NCBI GenBank assembly: GCA_964420035.1 | Contig: CAYQQR010000023.1 | Span: forward strand, 1-60,027 | DNA length: 60,027 bases | Direction: 5' to 3' | Source of the DNA: CAYQQR01 sp964420035 | GTDB taxonomy: Bacteria; Bacteroidota; Bacteroidia; Bacteroidales; SM23-62 | Shown: positions 14,002-23,917 of the stretch, piece after piece | Layout of the letters: every line of letters starts with the position of its first letter | Numbering within the stretch: position 1 is the first letter of the stretch | Program-made: the position numbers and the translations under genes | The notes under the pieces: model-generated | Database searches by the model: none | What the model was told of the DNA's origin: nothing | What the model saw: only the letters and a program-made list of their open reading frames with translations

Positions 14002-16635
14002 ATGGATATACCTTCCAAATATGATTCTTCGAAAACTGAAGACAAGTGGTATGCTTATTGGATGGAGCACAAGCTTTTTCATGCCGAACCGGATGATCGG
14101 GAACCCTATACCATTGTGATACCGCCTCCCAATGTTACCGGGGTATTGCATATGGGTCATATGCTGAATAACACCATACAGGATGTATTTATCAGGAAAA
14201 ACAGGATGGAAGGAAAGAACACCCTTTGGGTTCCGGGGACCGATCACGCCAGTATTGCTACCGAGGCAAGGGTGGTGAACAAGCTGAAACAGGAGGGGAT
14301 CGATAAAAATAATATCAGCCGGGAGGACTTTCTGAAACATGCCTGGGAATGGACCGAAAAGCACGGGGGCATCATCCTGGAACAACTGAAAAAACTGGGC
14401 GCATCCTGCGACTGGGACCGGACAAAGTTCACTATGGATGAGGATCTTTCAGAGAGTGTGATAAAGGTCTTTGTTGAACTTTACAGGAAAGGCTATATAT
14501 ACAGGGGAACCCGCGTGGTCAACTGGGATCCCCAGGCCAAGACGGCCATTTCGGATGAAGAGGTGGTTTACAGGGAAGTTCAGTCCAAACTGTATTACAT
14601 TCGTTACAAGATGCAGGAAGGGGACGAATCGGTAGTTATTGCCACAACCCGGCCGGAGACCATTTTGGGCGATACAGCGGTATGTGTCCATCCGGAAGAT
14701 GAGCGCTATCGATCAATGCATGCGGAAAAAGTGCTGATTCCGCTGATAGACAGACCCGTGGAGATTATACCGGATGATTATGTCGACAGGGAATTCGGGA
14801 CCGGTGCATTGAAGATCACCCCGGCCCATGATGAAAACGACTACGAGATCGGTCTGCGTCACAACCTGGAGTCGATTGACATTTTGAATGACGACGGAAG
14901 TCTGAATAGCGCTGCACAAATCCTGGTCGGGGAGGACCGTTTTGAAGCCAGGAAGAAGATCATAGCCATGCTTAAGGCACAGGGTTACCTGGTCAGGGAA
15001 GAAGACTATTTGAATAAGGTAGGGTTTTCCGAGCGAACGGATGCCGTGACCGAGCCCAAACTGTCGCGGCAATGGTTCCTGGACATGAAGAAACTTGCCG
15101 GTCCGGCCCTGGAACATGTGATGAACGATGACATCCGTTTGGTCCCTCCCAAATTTAAGAATACCTACCGCTACTGGATGGAAAATATCAAGGACTGGTG
15201 TATTTCCAGGCAACTCTGGTGGGGACATCGCATCCCGGCCTGGTACATCAACAGCAGCAGGGATTTCGTTGTGGCCCATACGGAGGAGGAGGCTGTGGAA
15301 CTGGTCGTAAAACAAACCGGGAATAAGGATCTTTCGGCCAGGGACCTTAAGCAGGATGAGGATGTATTGGACACCTGGTTCTCTTCATGGTTATGGCCCA
15401 TATCCGTTTTTGACGGGATCAGAAACCCGGAGAACAAGGATTTCAAATATTTCTATCCCACAAGTGATCTGATTACGGCACCGGATATCCTGTTTTTCTG
15501 GGTGGCCAGAATGATCATGGCCGGTTATGAATTAACAGGAGAAAAACCCTTCGGACATGTTTACCTGACCGGCATGGTGCGCGACAATCAGCGAAGAAAA
15601 ATGTCAAAATCTTTGGGCAACTCACCCGAACCCATGGATCTTATTAAGAAATACAGTGCCGATGGGGTCCGGGTGGGTATGCTGCTATGCTCCCCGGCCG
15701 GAAATGATCTCTTATACGACGACAGCCTGCCGGAGCAAGGCAGAAATTTCGGCAACAAGATCTGGAATGCCTTTCGACTGATCAATCAATGGACGGTGGG
15801 TGAAGGAGCTGAACAACCTGAATATGCCCAGAAAGCTGTGGAATGGTTTGAACACAAGCTCAGTCAGACGCTTCATGACCTGGATAGTCATTTTAAGAAA
15901 TTCAGGATATCTGATGCACTCATGGTGAATTACAGGCTCTTCTGGGATGATTTCTCCTCCTGGTTCTTGGAGATCGTCAAACCACCCCGGGGAAAAGCGA
16001 TGGATCGGCATACTCATGCAGCCACCATAAACATTATGGAAAAGCTGGTTTTGATGCTGCATCCCTTTATGCCCTTTATCACCGAAGAGATATGGCAGTT
16101 GCTCAAGGAGCGTAAAGAGGGTGAAAGTATCATGAACACCCGGATGCCCAGGGCAGGTAAATATAACAAAATGCTGCTTGAAAAATTTGAACATACCAAA
16201 CAGGTGGTTTCTTCATTACGGAATCTGAGGGCTGAGAAGAATATACCCAGTAAGGAACTAATCCGGGTATTCATCCGCAGCGAAAAACAACCCAAGGATA
16301 CTTCCTTTCACCCTATTATTCTAAAACTGTCCCGGCTGGAATCCATTCGAGGTACCAAAGAAGAAATAAAGCAAGCCGCCAGTTTCCGGGTTGGGACCCA
16401 TGATTATTTTGTTCCCCTGGGTGACCTGGCCGACCATGAGACCGAATTGAAAAAACTAAGAGAAGAACTGGATTATACCCGGGGATTCCTGAAGTCGGTA
16501 CAGAAAAAACTGGGGAACGAACGCTTCGTGCAAAATGCCCCGGAAGCGGTCGTTGAGAAGGAACGAAAAAAACTTACCGACGCCGAGGAGAAGATCAGGT
16601 TGTTGGAAGGAAGGATTGGGGAAATGGGCCAGTAG
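14002..16635 (+). CDS. valS: valyl-tRNA synthetase
   Basis: 877 residues, normal length. Class I signatures are present: HMGH at 50-53 (PPNVTGVLHMGHML) and KMSKS at 533-537. It also carries the editing-domain and WWGHRIPAWY segments typical of ValRS, and a C-terminal coiled coil (~810-877, LKKLREELDYTRGFLKSVQK). It charges tRNA-Val with valine and edits mischarged threonine. Cytoplasmic. Starts at ATG 14002 after a 135-bp gap. Firm identification. Confidence 0.97.
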   Translation: MDIPSKYDSSKTEDKWYAYWMEHKLFHAEPDDREPYTIVIPPPNVTGVLHMGHMLNNTIQDVFIRKNRMEGKNTLWVPGTDHASIATEARVVNKLKQEGIDKNNISREDFLKHAWEWTEKHGGIILEQLKKLGASCDWDRTKFTMDEDLSESVIKVFVELYRKGYIYRGTRVVNWDPQAKTAISDEEVVYREVQSKLYYIRYKMQEGDESVVIATTRPETILGDTAVCVHPEDERYRSMHAEKVLIPLIDRPVEIIPDDYVDREFGTGALKITPAHDENDYEIGLRHNLESIDILNDDGSLNSAAQILVGEDRFEARKKIIAMLKAQGYLVREEDYLNKVGFSERTDAVTEPKLSRQWFLDMKKLAGPALEHVMNDDIRLVPPKFKNTYRYWMENIKDWCISRQLWWGHRIPAWYINSSRDFVVAHTEEEAVELVVKQTGNKDLSARDLKQDEDVLDTWFSSWLWPISVFDGIRNPENKDFKYFYPTSDLITAPDILFFWVARMIMAGYELTGEKPFGHVYLTGMVRDNQRRKMSKSLGNSPEPMDLIKKYSADGVRVGMLLCSPAGNDLLYDDSLPEQGRNFGNKIWNAFRLINQWTVGEGAEQPEYAQKAVEWFEHKLSQTLHDLDSHFKKFRISDALMVNYRLFWDDFSSWFLEIVKPPRGKAMDRHTHAATINIMEKLVLMLHPFMPFITEEIWQLLKERKEGESIMNTRMPRAGKYNKMLLEKFEHTKQVVSSLRNLRAEKNIPSKELIRVFIRSEKQPKDTSFHPIILKLSRLESIRGTKEEIKQAASFRVGTHDYFVPLGDLADHETELKKLREELDYTRGFLKSVQKKLGNERFVQNAPEAVVEKERKKLTDAEEKIRLLEGRIGEMGQ

Positions 16636-16683
16636 GCTACAGCGAGCATAGCGAGCGAGTGACAATGAGCGCGGTAAATGAGT

Positions 16684-17325
16684 TTAAGGGGCTAATCTCT
16701 TGATATCCCAAGTTTCATTATTTCTGGCATACATAATCCTGTCGTGCAGCCGGGAGCGCCTTCCCTGCCAGAATTCAATATTATCAGGGATCAGGCGGTA
16801 GCCACCCCAATTTGGAGGAAGGGATATTTCTTTATCGTGGAATTTTTTCTCCTGTGCTTCAAACAATACTTCCAGGGTTTCACGGTCTTTTATTTCCTTA
16901 CTCTGGGGCGAGGCCCAGGCACTTAGCTGGCTCTTGCGCGGACGTTGACTGAAATAAGCCTCTGATTGTTTTGTTTCAAGCTTTCCAGTCCGGCCTTCTA
17001 TCCTGACCTGTCTTTCCAGCTCCGGCCAGAAGAAAACCAGGGCAGCAGAAGGATTTAGTTCCAGTTCCTGTGCTTTACGGCTATTATAATTGGTGTAAAA
17101 AATAAACCCCCCCTGGTCACTGTCCCGAAGCAAAACAACGCGGGCGGAAACTATACCGGAGGAATCAGCAGTAGCCAGGGTCATGGCATTGGGATCCGGG
17201 ACTTCCGCTTTTAAAGCTTCATCCATCCATTTGTTAAATTGAATGATGGGGTCGGGATGTACAGCAGAGATATCCAGGCTGTGGCAGGTATATTCTTTGC
17301 GGATGGCCGCTATCTTTTTTTGCAT
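16684..17325 (-). CDS. pdxH: pyridoxamine 5'-phosphate oxidase
   Basis: 213 residues, normal family length. Recognisable segments include AMTLATADSSGIVSARVVLL, FYTNYNSRKAQELELNP, RIEGRTGKL, SQRPRKSQLSAWASPQS, PPNWGGYRLIP and the C-terminal EFWQGRRSRLHDR, which carries substrate-binding residues. It uses FMN to oxidise pyridoxamine or pyridoxine phosphate to PLP. Last gene of a leftward group DUF4783-nadC-yihY-pdxH, 38 bp after yihY. The group joins two cofactor genes (PLP and NAD). Confidence 0.95.
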   Translation of the reverse strand: MQKKIAAIRKEYTCHSLDISAVHPDPIIQFNKWMDEALKAEVPDPNAMTLATADSSGIVSARVVLLRDSDQGGFIFYTNYNSRKAQELELNPSAALVFFWPELERQVRIEGRTGKLETKQSEAYFSQRPRKSQLSAWASPQSKEIKDRETLEVLFEAQEKKFHDKEISLPPNWGGYRLIPDNIEFWQGRRSRLHDRIMYARNNETWDIKRLAP

Positions 17326-17363
17326 CGGGTAATGTTATCCTGATATTCAGACAACGACGGTTC

Positions 17364-18317
17364 TTAATTGTTCGCCAGGGGATCGTCTTCTGCCGGTTCC
17401 TCCTTCAGGAGGGCCGCATTTTTAATGCTGGCATTCAGTTCAAACCCAATAAGGAGTGCCATGGCATTGAAATACAAAAAAAGCATAATCATCATCAGGG
17501 TTCCCAGGGAGCCGAATATCTTGTTGAACTGCCCGAACTGGTTCATGAACCAGGCGAAGATCAGGGAAGTAAGAATGGCCAGGATACTGGAGAGGGTCGA
17601 TCCCGGTGAGATGAACCTGAACCTGGTCTTTTTTGAGGGGGCCATGTAATACAAAAAAGAAATGGCGCTGAATATCAATGCCAATACAACAATCCACTTA
17701 CCGGCCTGCAGCAGGTAGTAAATGATATCCAGCCTTATCACATCCATTTCCAGGAGCGTCCTTAGCACAATCCTGTTGAATACCACCAGGCTGATCGCGA
17801 TGGTGATGAGGGTGAAAATGATAAACACCAGGGAGGCGGCGATCAGTCTGCGCTCAAACCAGGAACGGGTTTCTATGGTATGATAGGTATTGTTGAAGGC
17901 CACGATCATCCCGTTGATCCCATTGGTGGCAAAAACAAGGGCTATTCCGAAACCAATCCACTGCAGACCACTGCGTTTGATAAACAGGTCCTGCAGTGTC
18001 GATTCCATGGCCAGGTATATACTTTGGGGCAGCATATCTTCGATCAGGCTCAGCAGCCCTTCCCTGAAATGCTGAATGGGAATGTGGGGTACCAGGGTAA
18101 AAAAGAATATCGTGGCCGGGATCATCGCCAGGAAAAAATGAAAGGCAATGCTGGACGACCGGATGGATATGGCACCCTGTCTCATCCCCTTGAAAAAAAA
18201 GGCTATCACATCGTATAATGGAATTCCTTCAAAACCGGGCAGGGATATCTTCTTGGCTCTCCGGACCAGGCTCTGTATCTCTTTATTGAAATATTTGAAT
18301 CTTCTGTGCTCCATCAA
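17364..18317 (-). CDS. YihY/BrkB family inner-membrane protein
   Basis: 317 residues with about six membrane segments, among them FHFFLAMIPATIFFFTLVPH, IGFGIALVFATNGINGMIVA, VVLALIFSAISFLYYMAP and LMMIMLFLYFNAMALLIGFE. It shows the YihY family layout (formerly misassigned as ribonuclease BN). Function is not established for the family. The C-terminal tail is acidic. It starts 7 bp after nadC and is probably cotranscribed. Confidence 0.88.
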   Translation of the reverse strand: MMEHRRFKYFNKEIQSLVRRAKKISLPGFEGIPLYDVIAFFFKGMRQGAISIRSSSIAFHFFLAMIPATIFFFTLVPHIPIQHFREGLLSLIEDMLPQSIYLAMESTLQDLFIKRSGLQWIGFGIALVFATNGINGMIVAFNNTYHTIETRSWFERRLIAASLVFIIFTLITIAISLVVFNRIVLRTLLEMDVIRLDIIYYLLQAGKWIVVLALIFSAISFLYYMAPSKKTRFRFISPGSTLSSILAILTSLIFAWFMNQFGQFNKIFGSLGTLMMIMLFLYFNAMALLIGFELNASIKNAALLKEEPAEDDPLANN

Positions 18318-18324
18318 ATATTCC

Positions 18325-19182
18325 TTATCCCTGCACAGCCTTAAGACTCATATCCAAACTCATTACATGATGCGTGAGATCACCTACTGAAACGTAATCG
18401 ACCCCGCGTAAAGCATATGCCCGGATGTTTTTCAGTGTAATACCACCTGAAGATTCCGTTTCCATCTTTCCATTGATGAGCTTAACGGCTTTTTCAGTTT
18501 CGAGAATATCAAAATTATCCAGCATGATCCGGTCTGCTCCGCCATGGTCCAGTATCTTATGAACATCATCCAGGGACCGGGCTTCAATTTCTATTTTGAG
18601 GTCTTTACCCTTTTTCTCAAGGTATTCATGGACCCGGTCGATTGCCGCTTCAATGCCCCCTGCAAAGTCGATATGATTATCTTTCAGCATGATCATATCA
18701 TACAACCCCATACGATGATTTATACCCCCTCCGATCCTGACCGCTTCCTTTTCCAGCAGTCTCAGGCCCGGAGCTGTTTTACGGGTATCCAGAACTTTGG
18801 TTTTTAAACCTTCCAGGGCTTGAACGTATTGCCGGGTCCGGGTGGCTATACCACTCATGCGTTGCAGAATATTCAACAGCGTACGTTCCAGACTGAGTAT
18901 CTTCAAAACCGGTCCGTAAAGATAAAACCCGGTCATCCCGGGTTCAACGTCGGTGCCATCTTCCGGAACTTCATGGATTTCGAGTCCGGGATGGACTTCA
19001 CGGACAATAAAGCGGGTAATTTCAGCACCCGCGAATATGCCGGATTGTTTAAAAAGTAGCTTTGCACGTCCTTTTTGTTCGGGGGGGATACAGGCCAGTG
19101 AGGAATGATCCCCATCGCCAATATCTTCAAGAAAGGCACGTTCGAGCAGCTCCCGCAGGTATTCTTCAACCCTTATGTTCAT
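18325..19182 (-). CDS. nadC: nicotinate-nucleotide pyrophosphorylase (quinolinate phosphoribosyltransferase)
   Basis: 285 residues, normal length. Family segments: EDIGDGDHSS, LERTLLNILQRMSGIATRTR, VLDTRKTAPGLRLLEKEAVR, GGGINHRMGLYDMIMLKDNH, IEIEARSLDD, DRIMLDNF and SGGITLKNIRAYALRGVDYV. It converts quinolinate and PRPP to nicotinate mononucleotide in de novo NAD synthesis. The 5' end overlaps the DUF4783 gene by 17 bp. nadA and nadB are not in the window. Confidence 0.95.
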   Translation of the reverse strand: MNIRVEEYLRELLERAFLEDIGDGDHSSLACIPPEQKGRAKLLFKQSGIFAGAEITRFIVREVHPGLEIHEVPEDGTDVEPGMTGFYLYGPVLKILSLERTLLNILQRMSGIATRTRQYVQALEGLKTKVLDTRKTAPGLRLLEKEAVRIGGGINHRMGLYDMIMLKDNHIDFAGGIEAAIDRVHEYLEKKGKDLKIEIEARSLDDVHKILDHGGADRIMLDNFDILETEKAVKLINGKMETESSGGITLKNIRAYALRGVDYVSVGDLTHHVMSLDMSLKAVQG

Positions 19183-19576
19183 CTTCCGGTTCGATTCTGA
19201 GCTGATGGATCAATACATTATCTCCACTGCCTTTAAAGAGGAAATAGACCCGAAAAATTCCTTTTTGGGTGGTTAAGTTTCCGATGGCATACCTGGAAGT
19301 GGATTTACCCCCTTCGAAAATAATTTTAAATCCAACCGCTTTATGTTCGGCAAAGAATTTTTTCATGATTTGCTCTGCCTGGGATTTGCTGTATACATCC
19401 TCCTCCTGAAGGATGATCAATTCAATGTGCTCGTTGAAGTACTTTGATAATTCCGCTGCATTCCCTGCTTTCATGGCCAGGATGATTCCATCGGGGATTT
19501 TTCCCACAGCTGTGCCTGACATGACATGCGGTAAAAACAAGCAAAAACTGATGAACAGAACCCGGATAAGTTTCAT
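19166..19576 (-). CDS. DUF4783 secreted protein
   Basis: 136 residues with a signal peptide (MKLIRVLFISFCLFLPHVMSG) and a small NTF2-like domain: GDGIILAMK-type opening, ELSKYFNEHIELIILQEE, YSKSQAEQIMKKFFAEHKA, then beta strands to the end. The pattern matches DUF4783, a Bacteroidota family of unknown role. First gene of the leftward group, overlapping nadC by 17 bp. Confidence 0.85.
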   Translation of the reverse strand: MKLIRVLFISFCLFLPHVMSGTAVGKIPDGIILAMKAGNAAELSKYFNEHIELIILQEEDVYSKSQAEQIMKKFFAEHKAVGFKIIFEGGKSTSRYAIGNLTTQKGIFRVYFLFKGSGDNVLIHQLRIEPEDEHKG

Positions 19577-19598
19577 ATCTTAATGATGTTCAATATGC

Positions 19599-19606
19599 TA
19601 ACTTTG
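19599..19606 (+). promoter_or_regulatory. possible -7 promoter box (TAACTTTG) for rlmH
   Basis: Exact match to the Bacteroidota TAnnTTTG -7 consensus, 62 bp upstream of the rlmH ATG. No good -33 TTTG was found at 19-21 bp. Confidence 0.35.
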
Positions 19607-19668
19607 CACAAAAATTGGTCCAAGTTGCCAGTTGCAAGTTATAAAAAATAACCAATAACCCGGATGGC

Positions 19669-20142
19669 ATGAAAATCAGTGTAATCCTGACAGGCAAGAC
19701 CAGAACGGATTATGTTCTCAGCGGTACGCGGGACTTTGCAAAAAGGATACGGAAATATATCGGATTAGAAGAAATAATCGTTCCTGAACGAAGGATATCC
19801 GGAAAGATGAGTGAGGAGGAAGTCAAGCAGAAGGAAGGAGATAAGATCCTGGCCCGTCTGGAGGACCGGGACCGGGTTGTTTTACTGGATGAACGGGGAA
19901 GAGGCATTTCCTCACAAGAACTGGCGGGATTTTTGCATGAACATATCATGTCACGTACCGGGAGGCTGATATTCATTGTGGGTGGGGCGTATGGGTTTTC
20001 GGAGGAGGTGTACAAGCGCGCGAACTTTTCCCTTTCCCTGTCCAAAATGACCTTCCCTCATGAATTGGTGCGGCTGATCTTTTATGAACAACTCTACCGG
20101 GCCTTTACCATCATACGTGGGGAACCGTATCATCATAATTGA
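19669..20142 (+). CDS. rlmH: 23S rRNA (pseudouridine1915-N3)-methyltransferase
   Basis: 157 residues, standard length. SPOUT-fold signature near the C-terminus: FIVGGAYGFSEEVYKRANFS, LSLSKMTFPHELVRLIFYEQ, then LYRAFTIIRGEPYHHN. It methylates pseudouridine 1915 in helix 69 of 23S rRNA. Divergent from the DUF4783 gene and 43 bp before the sensor kinase gene. Confidence 0.96.
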   Translation: MKISVILTGKTRTDYVLSGTRDFAKRIRKYIGLEEIIVPERRISGKMSEEEVKQKEGDKILARLEDRDRVVLLDERGRGISSQELAGFLHEHIMSRTGRLIFIVGGAYGFSEEVYKRANFSLSLSKMTFPHELVRLIFYEQLYRAFTIIRGEPYHHN

Positions 20143-20185
20143 ATTGAGTAATTTAAAACCTTCATATCAGCAGAAGAGCTAAGCC

Positions 20186-23100
20186 ATGAAACAGGGCAAT
20201 CCTTATAAAAATACCTGGATTCTCCTTGCAGCCATAATTATGATGATACTGACCCTGCTTTCGGAAAGGGACAGCATCAGGCGCAGCATACTGAGCCCGG
20301 ATGTGCAGAAGTTTTCAGAGACCCTGCAGCTGAAGGAGATTCAGTTGGATGCTTATATGGATGAGCTGGAATCAGGCTTACCGGAGATGGACAAAGAGGC
20401 ACTGTTCAAGACTTACGCACCTTCTTTTCCCTCTTTGTTGCAGAACGATGGATTGACCTTACTGGTTTATAACGAAGACTCTTTGATATTATGGTCGGAT
20501 CACACGGTGGATGCTTCCATGGTGTATGAGCCCAAGGAATGGCTCGGCCCTTGTCTTTACCTGAGCAATGCATGGTTCCTGAAAAGAAGCCGCCGGGTCG
20601 ATTCTTTTAATATCATAGGATTGATCATGCTCAAGCATCAATATCCCTATGAGAATAAATATCTGAATAACGATTTCCACCAGGATTTTCGGTTACCCCG
20701 GGGTACCCAGATATACCCGGTTCCCAGTCCGGAAGGTACACAGATATATGATTCTGAAGGGAATTTTCTCTTCTCCCTGATTTTTGACCGGGAGGATATC
20801 TACAAAAAGCCCGGGCAATACACTTTTACCTTTATCGCGTTTTTATTTTCCCTGGTCCTCTTTCTTGTTTATTTGAGGAATGTTCTTGTGCACTTCAGGA
20901 AATCCGCATGGATCAACCTGGGGATCTTTCTGATTTTAGTTCTGCTGGCCTTTTTCGATTACCTGGTAATCATACGTTTCAAGTTCCCCCTGTCACTCAG
21001 GTTCATGGACCTGTTCTCTCCTGCTCATTTTGCTGCTTCCAATTGGTTTGCTTCCCTGGGAGATTTGCTCATGACCAGCATTTTTGTTTTTTATATCGCG
21101 TACCTGGTTAACCGGGACCTGAGGTGGAAAATTTCAGGTAAATTCACAGGGCTTCAGCAATGGATAGCAAGGATTATATTCGGTATCATTACCGGGGTAT
21201 ATTACGCCGCCATCCTGATATTGTTCAGGAGCCTGATTTTGAATTCGAGCCTTTCCTTTACCATTTATGAGATAAAGGATATCAGTCATTATACCTTTAT
21301 CGCACTCTTTATCATTGCCTTGCATTTTGCTTCCTTGCTCCTGATATTCGAAAAAGGACTCCGAATCCGTGGTTGTAATGAAAGCTTCTGGCAGAGCCTG
21401 GTCAATTCCATCATACCGGTTGGCGGAGCCATCGTGCCAATGATATTTACAGCCGACTTTCTGCCGGGCTCCATTATTTTCTACCTGCTCATGCTGGTAT
21501 TGTTTACCCAGGTCTTAAGAGGGTTCAGGACACTCTCCAGGTTTCCGCCATATATTTTAGCCACCCTAATATTCGCCATAATCTCCGTGTATGAGATTCA
21601 TCATTTCACCATTCAGAAAAAGCATAACCGGCAAAAGGTCCTGGCTGTTAACCTGTCTGCCGAACACGATCCCATTGCCGAGATGATGCTTATGGAGATA
21701 GAACCTGAAATACGTAAGGACAGCATTATCAGGGAATACCTCTTCCAGGAGATCCCTGATATCGAAAGCATCCTGCAATATACAGGCAGGGTTTATTTTA
21801 GTGGTTTTTGGGAAAAATACGGTTTGCAGGTTACCGCCTGTGGTCCGGAGGATATGCTTTATGTTGGGCCCCCGACGGACGATATGTTTCCCTGCTTCGA
21901 ATATTTCGACGGGCTGGTTAAAGAAAAAGGAGTTGAATTACCCGGTTCGGATTTTTACTTCTTTGACAATCTCAACGGCCGGTTCAGTTATTTTGCATTC
22001 TTTGATTATGTCAATGCAGACAGCAGTCAACTCATGCGCTTATTCATTGAGCTGGATTCTCGATGGGTTACGGAAGAGCTGGGGTATCCCGGGTTGCTCT
22101 TGGAGCAGGGTATGGGGATGGAAGATTTTTTGGAGGATTTCAGCTATGCCAAATATCACCAGGGTCAGTTGGTGGCCACCAGCGGAGATTATTCTTACAG
22201 CTTCAGCAGTAGTGTTTATGGAGAAGGGAAAGAGGAATTCGAATGGATAAAAAGAGGTGAATATCTTCATCTGGTCTATCATGTGGATGATGAAAATACA
22301 ATTCTTATCTCAAAGCCCCGGCTCAAGTTCAGTGATATCCTCGTGAACCTGTCTTATGTATTTATTTTTTATTTTTTACTCCTGGTCCTTTCCTTGTTGT
22401 TGCTTCGCCGCCCTGTCTTACGACCCAGTCTTGAAAAAAGTTTCAAAAACAAATTTCAGTATACCTTGCTCGGCGTGCTGCTGGTCTCATTCCTGCTCAT
22501 CGGAAGCTCAACGGTTTATTTCAGTTTGCGGCAATACAAGCAAAGACAGTATTCCAGCATAAGCGAAAAGATACAGTCGGTATATGTGGAACTGGTTCAC
22601 AAGCTTGAGTTTGAAGAGGACCTGAGCCAGGGTTGGTCTTCGGATACCTACAGTAGCCTGGATGAACTCCTGATAAAATTTTCCAATGTCTTTTATACGG
22701 ATATCAATATCTACGACCGGCAGGGAAGTTTGCTGGCTACATCCAGGCAGGAAATTTTCGATTTGGGTTTGATAGGAAGGCAGATTGCTCCTATGGCTTA
22801 TCTGGAAATGGATATAGACAAAGCTACTAAATTCATACACCAGGAAAAGATCGGTTCATTACGCTACCTTTCTGCCTATGTTCCATTTTTCAACAGGAAC
22901 AACAAACTGTTGGCCTATCTGAATCTGCCTTATTTTACCCGTCAGGATGTACTGGCCAGCGAGTTGTCCAGCCTGGTGGTGGGGATTGTAAATTTCTATG
23001 TCTTTCTGATCATCATCAGTCTGACCCTGGTGGTCTTCCTTGCCAGGAAGGTGACCCAACCCCTGATATTGATCCAGGACAAGATCGGTGCCATAAAGCT

Positions 23101-23917
23101 GGGCGGACCGAATGAAAAGATCATGTATCAGGCAGATGACGAGATTGGGGCCCTGGTTAAGGAATACAACAAGATGATCGATGAACTGGCCCTTAGTGCC
23201 GAGATGCTTGCCCGGTCGGAGCGGGAATCAGCCTGGAGAGAAATGGCAAAACAGGTGGCCCATGAAATTAAGAATCCCTTGACCCCTATGCGCCTGAGCG
23301 TTCAACACCTGAACCGGGCCCTTACGGCTCAACCCGATAATTGGGAAAAAATACTGAACAACTTCAGCAATACCCTGATCGAACAGATCGATAATCTTTC
23401 TGCTATTGCCACCGAGTTTTCCAATTTTGCCAAGATGCCCCGCACCAAGAACCAGGTATTTAACATCCTGGAAATACTGCATCCCACTGTAGAGCTCTTC
23501 CAGAGCGATTCTTCAGCAAAGATCGAATTGAAAAAACCTGCCGGGGAATACTACCCGGTTTATGCCGACAAAGAACAACTTTCGAGGGTATTTGTGAACT
23601 TGATTAAAAACGGTGTGCAATCCATCCCTGCTGAAAGGGAGGGTAAGGTTAGTATTGAGGTGACAAAAGAAAACAACTTTGTACAAGTGACGATAAGTGA
23701 TAATGGAAAAGGGATACCCGAAGAAATGCGGGATAAGCTTTTCCAGCCGAATTTCACTACCAAATCAGGTGGAATGGGCCTTGGACTGGCTATTGTAAAG
23801 AGCATCGTAGAAAATGCCGGGGGAAGTATTGATTTTACCACCCGGTTGAATCAGGGTTCAAGTTTCATCGTTAAATTGCCACTTTCAACAAAATTCCCTA
23901 CAAAGCAAAAGAAATGA
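20186..23917 (+). CDS. large multi-pass membrane sensor histidine kinase (NtrY-like core)
   Basis: 1,243 residues. After a first membrane segment (~10-27) comes a ~190-residue extracytoplasmic part. A block of about seven to eight spans (~215-470), another extracytoplasmic part (~480-710) and two spans (~712-775) follow. Next are a third extracytoplasmic sensor-like region (~775-925), a last span, a HAMP (~950-1000), HisKA with His1026 (VAHEIKNPLTPMRLSVQHLN) and a HATPase with N, G1 and G2 boxes (NLIKNGVQSIP, DNGKGIPEEM, GGMGLGLAIV). The kinase core resembles NtrY-type kinases. No response regulator gene is near. The stop codon overlaps the next gene by 4 bp. Signal unknown. Confidence 0.9.
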   Translation: MKQGNPYKNTWILLAAIIMMILTLLSERDSIRRSILSPDVQKFSETLQLKEIQLDAYMDELESGLPEMDKEALFKTYAPSFPSLLQNDGLTLLVYNEDSLILWSDHTVDASMVYEPKEWLGPCLYLSNAWFLKRSRRVDSFNIIGLIMLKHQYPYENKYLNNDFHQDFRLPRGTQIYPVPSPEGTQIYDSEGNFLFSLIFDREDIYKKPGQYTFTFIAFLFSLVLFLVYLRNVLVHFRKSAWINLGIFLILVLLAFFDYLVIIRFKFPLSLRFMDLFSPAHFAASNWFASLGDLLMTSIFVFYIAYLVNRDLRWKISGKFTGLQQWIARIIFGIITGVYYAAILILFRSLILNSSLSFTIYEIKDISHYTFIALFIIALHFASLLLIFEKGLRIRGCNESFWQSLVNSIIPVGGAIVPMIFTADFLPGSIIFYLLMLVLFTQVLRGFRTLSRFPPYILATLIFAIISVYEIHHFTIQKKHNRQKVLAVNLSAEHDPIAEMMLMEIEPEIRKDSIIREYLFQEIPDIESILQYTGRVYFSGFWEKYGLQVTACGPEDMLYVGPPTDDMFPCFEYFDGLVKEKGVELPGSDFYFFDNLNGRFSYFAFFDYVNADSSQLMRLFIELDSRWVTEELGYPGLLLEQGMGMEDFLEDFSYAKYHQGQLVATSGDYSYSFSSSVYGEGKEEFEWIKRGEYLHLVYHVDDENTILISKPRLKFSDILVNLSYVFIFYFLLLVLSLLLLRRPVLRPSLEKSFKNKFQYTLLGVLLVSFLLIGSSTVYFSLRQYKQRQYSSISEKIQSVYVELVHKLEFEEDLSQGWSSDTYSSLDELLIKFSNVFYTDINIYDRQGSLLATSRQEIFDLGLIGRQIAPMAYLEMDIDKATKFIHQEKIGSLRYLSAYVPFFNRNNKLLAYLNLPYFTRQDVLASELSSLVVGIVNFYVFLIIISLTLVVFLARKVTQPLILIQDKIGAIKLGGPNEKIMYQADDEIGALVKEYNKMIDELALSAEMLARSERESAWREMAKQVAHEIKNPLTPMRLSVQHLNRALTAQPDNWEKILNNFSNTLIEQIDNLSAIATEFSNFAKMPRTKNQVFNILEILHPTVELFQSDSSAKIELKKPAGEYYPVYADKEQLSRVFVNLIKNGVQSIPAEREGKVSIEVTKENNFVQVTISDNGKGIPEEMRDKLFQPNFTTKSGGMGLGLAIVKSIVENAGGSIDFTTRLNQGSSFIVKLPLSTKFPTKQKK